Of a stretch of 64,000 bases of DNA, positions 55,397-64,000 are shown piece after piece. Position 1 is the stretch's first letter; each line of letters starts with the position of its first letter. A model generated the notes under the pieces. It had not been told where the DNA came from. It made no database searches and saw only the letters and a list, made by a program, of their open reading frames with translations. The DNA comes from Haematobia irritans (lineage: Eukaryota; Arthropoda; Insecta; Diptera; Muscidae). The translations under genes and the position numbers were made by a program. The stretch covers positions 98,621,479-98,685,478 of the forward strand of contig NC_134398.1 in assembly GCF_050003625.1 (NCBI RefSeq). The letters run 5' to 3'.

Positions 55397-56268
55397 CTCG
55401 TAAAGAGAAAAAAGTTAAGTGTTTCGGAAACTTCCATCTCTGTTATGAACACATGTTAAATTTTGTTTCGATCTGGCAACTCCTTCATATACAAACAGGT
55501 GTTCAAAAAAGACGCATCCGCATTTTTTTTACAATGGAAAAATTAGAAATGTGTGCTGTCATTAAATATACATAAACAAGTATATACAGCAGTAAGTTCG
55601 GCCGGGCCGAATCTTAAATACCCACCACCATGAATCTAACTAATATACTAGTCTCATTAGAAAATTTCTGAGGGGTTTATGACAGAAATTTTCCCAAGCA
55701 GATCAGTTCAACCAATACGCTTCCTGGAGATAAATGTAAAGATTTTACTCATGAAGACTAGATCAGATTCTGGATTTATAAGAACAACTTTGTGTTTGAG
55801 TGTTAAAATTTTAAATTTAAAAAAGTTAAAATTTTATCTCTATACAAAATGTTGACCTAATTTTATTTCTATAGAAAATTTTGTCCAAATTTTATTTCTA
55901 TAGAAAAATTTGTCCAAATTGTATTTCTATAGAAAATGTAACAAATTTAATAGAAAATTTAGCCAAAAGTTTATTTCTGTAGAAAATGTAGCAAAAAATT
56001 TATGTCTATAGAAAATTTAGCCAAAATTTTAAAAATTTTGATTAATTTACGATTTGACGCAAATGGACTAAAATCAACCAAATTCCATTTGTTCCAACAA
56101 TCGGACCAAATTTAAAATTAATATACCGATTAAACCTAGGAGTTTAATCGAGATATCGGTCTGATGGGGGCTATGCCAAAAACATGGAGTGATACACACA
56201 ATATTCACCAAATCTATTGTAGTTCCAGAATCTAAACCCCAAATCAGTGGGCCGATTTATAAGGGGGC

Positions 56269-57305
56269 CATTAGCGTAGCTAGACAATTTTCCTAGGGGG
56301 GGCTATAGCCCCCCTAGCTAAAAATTTATGGACTGAACTTATAGGTTCAATTAATGTTTTATTTCATAAAATTTAATAAAAAATTAGACATCAAAATAAC
56401 TCGTCAATTAATTTATAATAAAGCAACTAAAAGTAGTTCCACACTTTTCCCAGCAAAAAAATTGTGAGTTGTTCTAAAGCACTTCCAAAAATGTCCTCAA
56501 TTATTTTAACTACACAGGAAGTTTTTTTACTTGATTTTTTCATATTTTAATGTGTAATTTTTTGTTTTCTTTTTTTTCAAATAGTTTAAAAAAAGAGTAA
56601 GAATAAATAAATTGGTACAAATTATTCAAATTTTGCCACAAAACTGTTAAATCCATTATAGAAAAATCGATAATTTTGGAAATTGTTCGAGGAAAAACGT
56701 TTCAAAAAATTATAAAAATTATTTATTTAGGAAAATATCACAAAATTTTTTAATTCACATTCAAAACACTGAATTCGGATCTCACATTAAGAAGTGATGC
56801 AAATTCATTGCAACGGCTGTTGAAACGGTGGACATTTGTCCCATGACCAGCTCATATTACATTCATTGCTTCTCCGCCAATTTTGCACCACTTCTAGACC
56901 AAAAAGAACATTTTCACTACTTTTTTGGCGACGCTTTTTCGCAGCATTATTAAGATATTAATTTATGAAAAAATAGTTTTAATATCAATTACTATTTGTT
57001 TAATTAAATTGACTAAACTAAATCAATCATAAGTTCAACCACAGCTTTATTTCATAAATATCTGACTTGAAACATTGCCATCGGCAACTGCTACCACAAC
57101 CCAAGTAATTCGATTGTTCATGAAAGTCTTTAGCGGAACTTTGTGCGATTGTATATACTTGTTTAATTTTTATAAAAATTAAAACAAACTATTGACATTT
57201 ATTGAAAAATGGAAAATCATAAATAGAGTTTCAAACTCTGGGGGGGGGCTAAAATTTTTCTGGGGGGGTCTAAGCCCCCTCCCCAGAGGCCTTCCTACGC
57301 TTATG
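56269..57305. mobile_element. 1.0-kb hAT-type MITE
   Basis: The 8-bp duplication aagggggc (56261-56268, 57306-57313) flanks ends cattagcgtag and, inverted, cataagcgtag. G- and C-runs next to both ends can pair (ctagggggggctatagcc near 56310; gggggggtctaagccccc near 57262). The interior is AT-rich without ORFs. It is distinct from the 9.4-kb hAT at 41750. Confidence 0.8.
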
Positions 57306-57429
57306 AAGGGGGCTATATCAAAAACTTAACCGATACACAATATATTTGACATACCTCTTTATGGCCCTAGAATGCCTGTAGATTTCCAATTTCTGCCAAA
57401 TTAGATAAAAACTACGGATTCTAGAAGCC

Positions 57430-58600
57430 CAAGAAGAAAAATCGGGATATTGGTCTATATGGGGGCTATACCACAACATGGTCCGATAATCACCATTTTC
57501 GGCACACCTCTTTATGCTCCCAAAATACATATAGATTTCCAATTTCAGGCAACTCGGATTGTAAATATAGTTTCTAGACGACCAGGAAGTAAAATCGGTC
57601 TATATGGGGGCTATAACAAACCATGGACCGGTACACCCCATTTTCGGCACACACATTTATGGTCCTAAAATACCTCTAGATTTTAACTTTCAGGCAACTC
57701 GAATAGAAAATACACTTTCTAGAAGCAAAATCGGGAAATGGGTCCATATGGGGGCTATACCAAAACATGGACCGATACTCACCATTTTTAGCACACCTCT
57801 TTATGGTCCTCAAATACCTCTAGAATTCCAATTTCAGGAAAATGGGTAAAAACTAGGGTTTCTAGAAGCCCAAGAAGTAAAATCGGGAAATCGGTCTATA
57901 TGGGGGCTATACCAAAACATGGACCGATACTCACAATTTTTGGCACACCTCTTTATGGTCCTCATATACCTCTAGATTTCCAATTTCAGGCAAATTGGAT
58001 AAAAACTACGGTTTCTAGAAGCCCAAGAAGTAAAATTGGGAAATCGGTCTATATGGGGGCTATATAGGAGCCACCGTGGTGCAATGGTTAGCATGCCCGC
58101 CTTGCATACACAAGGTCGTGGGTTCGATTCCTGCTACGACCGAACACCAAAAAGTTTTTCAGCGGTGGATTATCCCACCTCAGTAATGCTGGTGACATTT
58201 CTGAGGGTTTCAAAGCTTCTCTTAGTGGTTTCACTGGAATGTGGAACGCCGTTCGGACTCGGCTATAAAAAGGAGGTCCCTTGTCATTGAGCTTAACATG
58301 GAATCGGGCAGCACTCAGTGATAAGAGAGAAGTTCACCACTGTGGTATCACAATGGACTGAATGGTCTAAGTGAGCCTGATACATCGGGCTGCCATATAA
58401 CCTAACCTAACCTATGGGGGCTATATCAAAACATGGACCGATACTCACCATTTTCGGCACACCTTTTTATGGTCCTCAAATACCTCTAGATTTCCAATTT
58501 CAGGCAAATTGGATAAAAACTACGGTTTCTAGAAGCCCAAGACCCCAAATCGGGAGGTCGGTTTATATGGGGACTTTATCAAAACCTGGACCGATATAGC
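57430..58600. repeat. Tandem array of ~150-bp units (tatatgggggctat type)
   Basis: The unit starts ggtctatatgggggctata and continues accaaaacatggaccgat, ttcggcacacctctttatg and gatttccaatttcagg. It is present about seven times with small differences and is interrupted by a SINE at 58066-58412. ORFs in it are artefacts. Confidence 0.85.
58066..58412 (+). mobile_element. tRNA-derived SINE with LINE-like 3' tail
   Basis: The 14-bp duplication tatgggggctatat flanks it (58052-58065, 58413-58426). The head carries an A box (tggtgcaatgg, ~58077) and a B box (ggttcgattcc, 58121-58131), so RNA polymerase III transcription is expected. A ~230-bp body follows. The 3' end, gtctaagtgagcctga then cgggctgccatataacc and (taacc)n, matches the 3' end of the RNase H-bearing LINE at 26111-27434. 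A shared 3' tail is how SINEs recruit a partner LINE's reverse transcriptase. The length is 347 bp. Confidence 0.9.
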
Positions 58601-58850
58601 CCATCTTCGAAATTGACCTGCCTGCAGACAAAAGACGAGTTTGAGCAAAATTTCAGCACGATTGCTTCATTATTGAAGACTGTAGCGTGATTACAACAGA
58701 CAGACAGACGGACATGCTTATATCGTCTTAGAATTTCTCCCTGATCAAGAATATATACTTTATATAGTCGGAAATCAATATTTCGATGTGTTACAAACGG
58801 AATGACAAACTTATTATACTCCCGTCGCCATTCCATGGTGGTGGGTATAA

Positions 58851-59840
58851 AAAGGTTTATCGGGACAAGAAATTCATAATGATATGGTGAATGTGTTAGG
58901 TGAAAGTGCTACTTCATATGCAACAGTAAAAAAATTGGGTTGCTGAATTTAAACGTGGTCGTACAAGCACTGAAGATGAACCACGTATTGGACGTCCAAA
59001 ACAGCAACAAAAGAAATTGTAGCCAAAGTTCATGATATGGTATTAAATGATCGACGAATAAAAGTGCGTGAAATTGCTAATATCGTGGAAATCTCAAATG
59101 ATCGAGTCCATTTAATTTCGCATGAAGAACTACAGATGAAAAAGCTTTCTGCAAGATGGGTGCCGCATCTGTTAACAGTCGATCAAAAACACATAAGAAT
59201 GAACATTTCTCAAGATTGTTTCGATCGTTTTAAGCCAAATAAAATGGATGCGTCGTTTCATAACTGTTAATGAGACATGGATCCACCACTATACTCCAGA
59301 GACAAAAGAACAATCCAAACAATGGACTGAAGCTGGAGGAAGTGCCCCACAGAGGGCAAAAACAATTCAATCGGCTGGTAAGGTTATGGCAACGGTTTTT
59401 TGAGACTTCAACGGTATTTTATTGATTGACTATCTGCAAAAGGGTAAAACAATAAATTCAGAGTACCATTGCAACCTTTTGGATCAATTAAATGTACAAA
59501 TTCGAGAAAAACGTCCTGGCTTACAACACAAAAAAATAATTTTTCAACAAGACAACGCACCATCGCACAAGGGTGTTTTAACAATGGCTAAAATCAACGA
59601 ATTAAAGTACGAGTTTCTTGACCGCCCACCTGATTAGCTCCCAGTGACTTTTACTTGTTCCCAAATGAAAAAAAAAATCCTTGCTGGCAAGCGTTTTACC
59701 TCAAATGAAGATGCAATTACAGTAGTAAACCACTATTTTTAAGACCTTGAGGAAAACTATTTTAATCAAGGGATAGAATTGCTAGACTAAGTGTATTGAA
59801 GTTTCAGGAGTTTATATTGAAAAATAAAAATATTTTTGAA
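58851..59840 (+). pseudogene. Mariner transposase remainder (second D34D family)
   Basis: This part encodes the HTH region (ATVKNWVAEFKRGRTSTED, with a one-base shift), DRRIKVREIANIVEISNDRV and ARWVPHLLTVDQKHIRM. The first catalytic residue is changed to Asn (ITVNETWIHHYTPET), the second Asp is kept (FQQDNAPSHKG), and the third region is damaged by TAG (DRPPD-stop-LAPSD). The end near IEVSGVYIEK matches the fragment at 29561. A D34D layout is recognisable, and the gene is dead. Confidence 0.8.
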
Positions 59841-59884
59841 AAACTCTTTTATTGATAGGCTAAGAAGTTTCCGAACCGCCCTCG

Positions 59885-60834
59885 TAGTTTGCCACTTGTT
59901 ACGCTGCTGGAGTTCATTGAGATATTCCTGGGATCATTTTTTTCCAGAATTGATGTTTTATTCGGGATACTAATTCCCAGCGTTTTGCTAAGGTTGATGA
60001 TGTTGCTTGTGCTGTGACGTCTACTTGAGCAGTTAGAGGCTCTCCAATCAAAAAATGGCCCGAAGGCGTCATTAGGATCGAGTTTAGTATCGCTTCCACC
60101 TCTATGACAATGGTTTCCATATCTTCATAAGTCCAGAAAGCGCTCAATATTTCGTTTATCAGAAGACCTTTAGCGGATTTTACAGCTGCTTCCCAAAGTC
60201 CACCGAAATGAGGAGATCGCGGAGGTATGAAATGGAAAGTAATGTTTCTAGTTGCACATTCTCGTTGTATTTTTTCTTGAGCTGCCGTCGAGAATAACGA
60301 GGTTTACAGCTTTGCGAGTTGATTTTTTGCTCCCACGAAGTTGGTAGCGTTATCACAATATAGATTTTGGTAATGGCCTCTTCGACCGATTAATCCTTTC
60401 AGCGCCCCAATGAATGCATCGGTTGTAAGATCCGTCACAAGTTCTAGGTACACGGCCTTTGTTGAAAAGCAGCAAAACAGCGCAAGGTATGCCTTCGAGG
60501 TCGTTTTCCTCTTGTTTTCAAATGTACCCAGATTGGTTTGCGTTACTCTTGTTTCTGGCAAGTTTCCCATAATTTGTTTCAGAAGCTTTGGTTTCGATCT
60601 TGCATATTGTATACATTTGTGAACAGTTTCCCGAGCCAAATACTTTCCTTTGATAGGCCAAAACCGTTGTCTCACCGTAGCAAGGAGTGCGGTAGGGCAG
60701 CAGTGCTTATTTTCCTTAGGTAACGATTCGAAGATTAATCGACTTATTGGGTCGACTCCTAGTTGTGCATCGAAGACACAGGCGAACGAAGAAAAGGAAA
60801 CGATGTACTCGCCACGATGGCTTAGTGGAAACAC
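59885..60834 (-). pseudogene. BEL3 integrase core fragments
   Basis: On the minus strand 60834-60304 encodes CCPTALLATVRQRFWPIKGK (zinc-binding region), then FCCFSTKAVYLELVTDLTTD and CDNATNFVGAKNQLAKL (second catalytic Asp). Continuing, PRSPHFGGLWEAAVKS-like sequence lies near 60180-60230 and AILNSILMTPSGHFLIGEP follows at 59914-60147. Frameshifts break it into pieces. The 5' part of pol is absent. It belongs to a third BEL/Pao element, different from BEL1 and BEL2 in sequence. Confidence 0.75.
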
Positions 60835-60855
60835 AATTTATTGTTAAATTTACAA

Positions 60856-63098
60856 TGACTTATAAACTAAAAAGTAAAATACTTCTTATTATAATTATAG
60901 ATAAGTGTTTGATGTTATCTCGTCGTGTGGAAAATCCTTCACATAGATTTTATTACTATACGCATGTGGTAGCGAAAACCCTACATCACTCTTGCAGCCC
61001 TATCGAAATTATTTCGGATCTGAAAGAACAAGGCTTCAATATTTTGAATGCTTTTAACAAAACTCATCACTATACGAAGAGTCCCCTCTATACATTTATT
61101 CTAAGCTTCCATCCTTCGGAGAATATAAAAGATATATATGAAATAAAGCAAATTTTGAACACCATTGTCAAAATAGAAGCCATCAAACTTCTAAAAGCTA
61201 TTCCCCAATGTAAGAACTGTCAGGGATATAATCATACAAAGAATTACTGCTCTAAACAACCAAGGTGCGCTAAATGCGCAGGCAAACACGAAACAAAAAA
61301 TTGCGAAAAAACCGTCCGTTTTTCTTCCGAAATGCTGTAATTGCGGTGAACAACATCCTGTGAGCTATAGAGGATGTATTGTCGCTAAGGAACTTAAAAA
61401 GTTGCGTAATCAAAAGCAAAAACTCCATAAACGTGTTCAAAACGCTGAAAATCGGCTCCAAAACAATAATGGACCACAAAGAAATGAACAAACTCCAACT
61501 ACCCCGCAAAATACATCAAAAACAAATCAACTCAGAATTACACCCAGAAAAAAGTGACCACTTCTTTAAGTTAAAATGAACTCATTGTGAAGAAAGTTGA
61601 ACTTCGTATAGCGCCAAAGACATTTTTATTTGTTTGAACGATGTGATTTTCGAAGAAATTAGGTATAATGCATTCCATATATTAGTTAACATTTTCCTAT
61701 ATTTATGTACCACTATACTACAGAATGAATAAATTTAACTGATTTGAATTCATATATGGATTGATTTTATTGAAATTTTTTCATTCATTTGGACAAATCT
61801 TACATATTTGTGGTAAAACTTTTACTTCATAATTAGAACTGCTTGCCTTCGTTTTTAAATACAATTTTATTTATTTATATAAGCAATTTTATCTTCAATA
61901 AAAGACATGTTTTATTAATATATTGAATATATTTATTAAGAATCAACAGCATCGACTGTCCTTGAAATATTAGTTTATTATTCCACTATTTCCAATTTCC
62001 ATGTGATATTATCAACTGTAAAACGCACTTTTTCATCTTCTTCTTGTACTTTTCACTTTTAATAAGTTGCTTCCTAACGATTTTGTCCACCTTTTACAAT
62101 TTCAATACCTACAAATATAAAAAATGATAAAACATTTTTGTTACAAAAGGTTAGCGTCACTGAATATTACGTGATATTTGAAGATTCCAAAATGAAGACA
62201 AATGAAAGGGTTGTTATTCTGCTGGTGTTTTCTTCCTTTATACACCATCACGACATTGATAGATTTATTTTCAAAAAACGAAAAATTTTCTCACTAATTT
62301 AAAATAACAAATATTGTTTTACCATATTATTTTTTAACAATCTCTCCGTATACCACAACAACGCAATTCCAACTAAGAAAACAAACCACGCGCAAACATA
62401 TCGATTACACCCACGCGCAAACACATCGATTACGATGACAGGTATCGATTACAGGTAGACGATAACAACAAGTAACAAGTTTGTTTCCTTAAGTTTTGAA
62501 AGGATTGCATACTTCTTAGTACGAATGAACTAAAATATTTTTCTAAGCCAAGTGTTGTTCGTATATATGAAAAAGTTTCTATTATAAAGGAAGTCGCAAT
62601 TATCATTTTATAAGAAATTTTACTAATTTTGAGGAAACTTGGTTTTAGTTCGTTTTTTGTTTATTTTTACGAATGCTTTGTTATCGGTGAATAAAATTTT
62701 CTTGTTCAGTAGGAAATTCTTATACCCAGCGAAGAAAACAGTATGAGTAAAACTCCATGCCTTATTCTAGTTAATGAACTATTCCTAACTGCTTACAGTT
62801 TAGGATTTTTTTACTGAAACGAGTAAATTTTATTATTTCTCACAAAAATGTACTTTAATGGAAATAAAATGGATAAATTATGTTGATGAAAATTTTTTCC
62901 TTTAGTTTCGAAGGCACTTTTTTCTGGGTGTACTAATTTGTACTCTGACACAGTCAAAAACAAAAACGCTCAACCGGTAAACGCACAAAAAGTTACCAAC
63001 GAAACTATCCTATCCAAATTGGAGTCAATTGACTCATTTAACAAGTGCTTAGACAGCCGCTTAAGCTTGTTAGAGGAGAATTTTTTCAACACACTTTA
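60856..63098 (+). pseudogene. Jockey-type ORF1 (Gag-like), interrupted
   Basis: The N-terminal part has the fold typical before the knuckles in Jockey ORF1 (IEIISDLKEQGFNILNAF, YTFILSFHPSENIKDIY). Then come zinc knuckles CKNCQGYNHTKNYC and CAKCAGKHETKNC. After a one-base shift near 61308 a third follows, CCNCGEQHPVSYRGC. A charged tail reaches the TIR insertion at 61541. Beyond the insertion (62931) the frame continues with QKVTNETILSKLESIDSFN and ends with a TAA at about 63098. The protein would coat LINE RNA. The true start is missing. Confidence 0.75.
61541..62930. mobile_element. TA-flanked 1.39-kb TIR element
   Basis: Perfect 16-bp inverted ends, cacccagaaaaaagtg, with TA on both sides (61539-61540, 62931-62932). 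Removing it plus one TA reconnects the ORF1 sequence. It has no ORF of note and is non-autonomous. Confidence 0.85.
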
Positions 63099-63123
63099 AT
63101 AGATACAGACATTAATAAAAGTT

Positions 63124-64000
63124 ATGCAGTGGAATGCAAATGGTTTCCGAAAACACATATATGAACTTCGGTACATTTTATGTGAAAAAAATATTGATAT
63201 ATGTCTCATAAGCGAGACGCATTTTGTTAAATATTCATTCCAGAAAATTAAAGACTACGATGTATTTCAGGCTGTTTGAAAAAAATTGACAGTGTGTCGC
63301 ATCAATACGACTTGTCGGCGATGACTAAATAATCAGCAAATGTGTTATCGATTCCATAAACATGCAGTATTATCGATTATGCCTTCGGACTTAACTTATA
63401 ATGTGCAGAATATATGGGATATGTTCGACACGAGCACTGTCGTCCGGAATAACTGATAGTCTGTAAAGCGCATTAAACATTTGCTTGAAAATACTATATC
63501 GGTAGAGGAATTTCAAGTTACAACTGTAACAATTGACATAAACAAAACGCTGGTATCAGTTTCATCTGTTTACAGTCCACCACGACATAATATAAAACTT
63601 GATCAGTACAAAGACATGCTAAATTCACATAAACATATTTTTATTATGGCAGGGGATTTCAATGCTAAGAACACACAATGGGGCTCTAGATTGACCACAC
63701 CAAAGGGCAGAGAGTTACATCGTGCAATTATGAATACAGGATGTACAGTAATATTCACCGGTAAGCCAACTTACTGGCCACCAGGCGTGTCTAAAACTCC
63801 TGATCTGATTGACTTTTTTATTACTAGAAAAATACCGGAAAATAAACTGATAATTGAAGATGGACATGAACTCAGTTCTGACCATTCTCCTATATATCTT
63901 CATTATCTAAGTGAAGCAACTAATAAACAAACTAATTTCAACCTAACAACCAACAGAACCGACTGGGATTACTTTCGTCACATAATTACCACGTCTATTA
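63124..64000 (+). pseudogene. Jockey-type ORF2, APE endonuclease (incomplete)
   Basis: ORF2 starts at the ATG at 63124 with MQWNANGFRKHIYELRY and ICLISETHF (catalytic Asn and Glu). It is cut at ~63276 by unrelated sequence with a stop. From ~63460 the endonuclease resumes: SVSSVYSPPRH, MAGDFNAKNTQWGS (Asp/Asn), TPDLIDFF and ELSSDHSPIYL (Asp-His). The protein would nick DNA to prime reverse transcription. It runs past the window edge. Confidence 0.8.

Larger units (their letters stand above)
55577..58850. mobile_element. Repeat element with ATACCCACCACCATG-type ends, containing other insertions
   Basis: Inverted words atacccaccaccatg (55618) and catggtggtgggtat (58834-58848) lie at its two ends, and the mariner frame resumes right after. 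The interior begins with cggccgggccgaatct, then a TTTCTATAGAAA-type array (~55835-56020), then a tandem repeat, and ends with the cagacagacagacggacatg segment widely found in fly intergenic repeats. No protein is encoded. It contains a hAT MITE and a SINE. Confidence 0.65.
55397..59884 (+). mobile_element. Mariner (second D34D family), copy 2, split by a repeat element
   Basis: TA at 55395-55396 and 59885-59886 flank it, and the BEL integrase sequence continues across the two TAs. Inverted end sequence is visible as gtttcggaaacttc (55414) and gaagtttccgaac (59865). The coding part starts MEKLEMCAVIKY at 55539, breaks off at the insertion (~55577-58850) and resumes with GLSGQEIHNDMV. The outermost left end is poorly matched to the right end. 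Confidence 0.7.
60856..64000 (+). mobile_element. Jockey-type LINE, 5'-truncated and running off the window
   Basis: ORF1 (zinc-knuckle protein) is followed by ORF2 beginning with an APE endonuclease, the order found in Jockey-clade LINEs. It is interrupted by a TIR element (61541-62930) inside ORF1 and by ~190 bp of unrelated sequence in the endonuclease (~63276-63465). The left end abuts BEL3. The RT lies beyond the window. Confidence 0.8.

Noticed and set aside
58396..58412. (AACCT)n resembling insect telomere repeat TTAGG, also at 27424-27433
   Set aside because: Only two to three units, at the 3' ends of a SINE and a LINE with clean target duplications. Flies lack TTAGG telomeres, so this is a retroposon tail.
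57430..58600. Overlapping ORFs with repeated MGAI...HGPI words
   Set aside because: They are translations of a tandem noncoding repeat unit.

Overview
This window looks like gene-poor, transposon-dense DNA from a muscid or other calyptrate fly. The evidence is two copies of a Himar1-type (irritans subfamily) mariner, a DD37E Tc1/mariner element, BEL/Pao LTR elements, LINEs of the Jockey/CR1 and I groups, and fly-type AT-rich repeats. No prokaryotic features (operons, RBS, CRISPR) are present. The only confidently recognised host coding sequence is one minus-strand exon at 40345-40570. It encodes the start of the GRAM domain of an Aster/GRAMD1-type sterol-transfer protein and has consensus splice sites, so most of the window is probably intronic or flanking DNA of that gene.

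Layout. 1-776: a foldback MITE and AT-rich DNA. 777-5131: a DD37E transposon split by a LINE (1407-4450) that carries a 2A-like peptide. 5138-6926: a reverse fragment of the same LINE family, itself split by a Himar1-like mariner (5301-6587). 7877-9495: a second LINE family. 9685-10938: a second, inverted Himar1-like copy. 11183-17351: BEL1, an LTR element with 5-bp target duplication. 17506-25628: BEL2, a related LTR element in the opposite orientation with 4-bp target duplication. 26111-27434: the 3' end of an RNase H-bearing LINE. 27435-29420 and 38285-38613: broken I-like LINE. 29561-30250: a third mariner family fragment. 30681-32069: a truncated sister of the 2A LINE. 33-38.3 kb: a MITE, a 165-bp tandem repeat, a 2.6-kb nested foldback element and a TAACGAAA-rich repeat. 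39.2-41.5 kb: piggyBac debris, the host exon and a piggyBac MITE. 41750-51133: a probable 9.4-kb hAT element with 8-bp target duplication, holding nested MITEs, duplicated exon/intron-like units and a 3-kb palindrome built on (TA)n. 51.5-55 kb: nested TIR elements, one carrying two tRNA-like modules. 55-60.8 kb: a BEL fragment broken by a mariner, which is broken by a repeat element, which contains a hAT MITE and a tRNA-derived SINE. 60.86-64 kb: a Jockey-type LINE running off the right edge.

Almost every coding region is broken by stops, frameshifts or insertions. The best preserved reading frames are BEL1 gag-protease, BEL2 integrase and BEL2 ORF3. The last is an extra zinc-knuckle/protease-like ORF in the env position and is the least expected coding feature here. 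Other notable signals are the 2A motif, the template-switch-like palindrome, the tRNA-like pair inside a TIR element, a SINE and LINE sharing a 3' tail, and two LINE copies sharing a disabling frameshift.

All identifications come from reading the sequence. Family names for repeats are tentative where stated.
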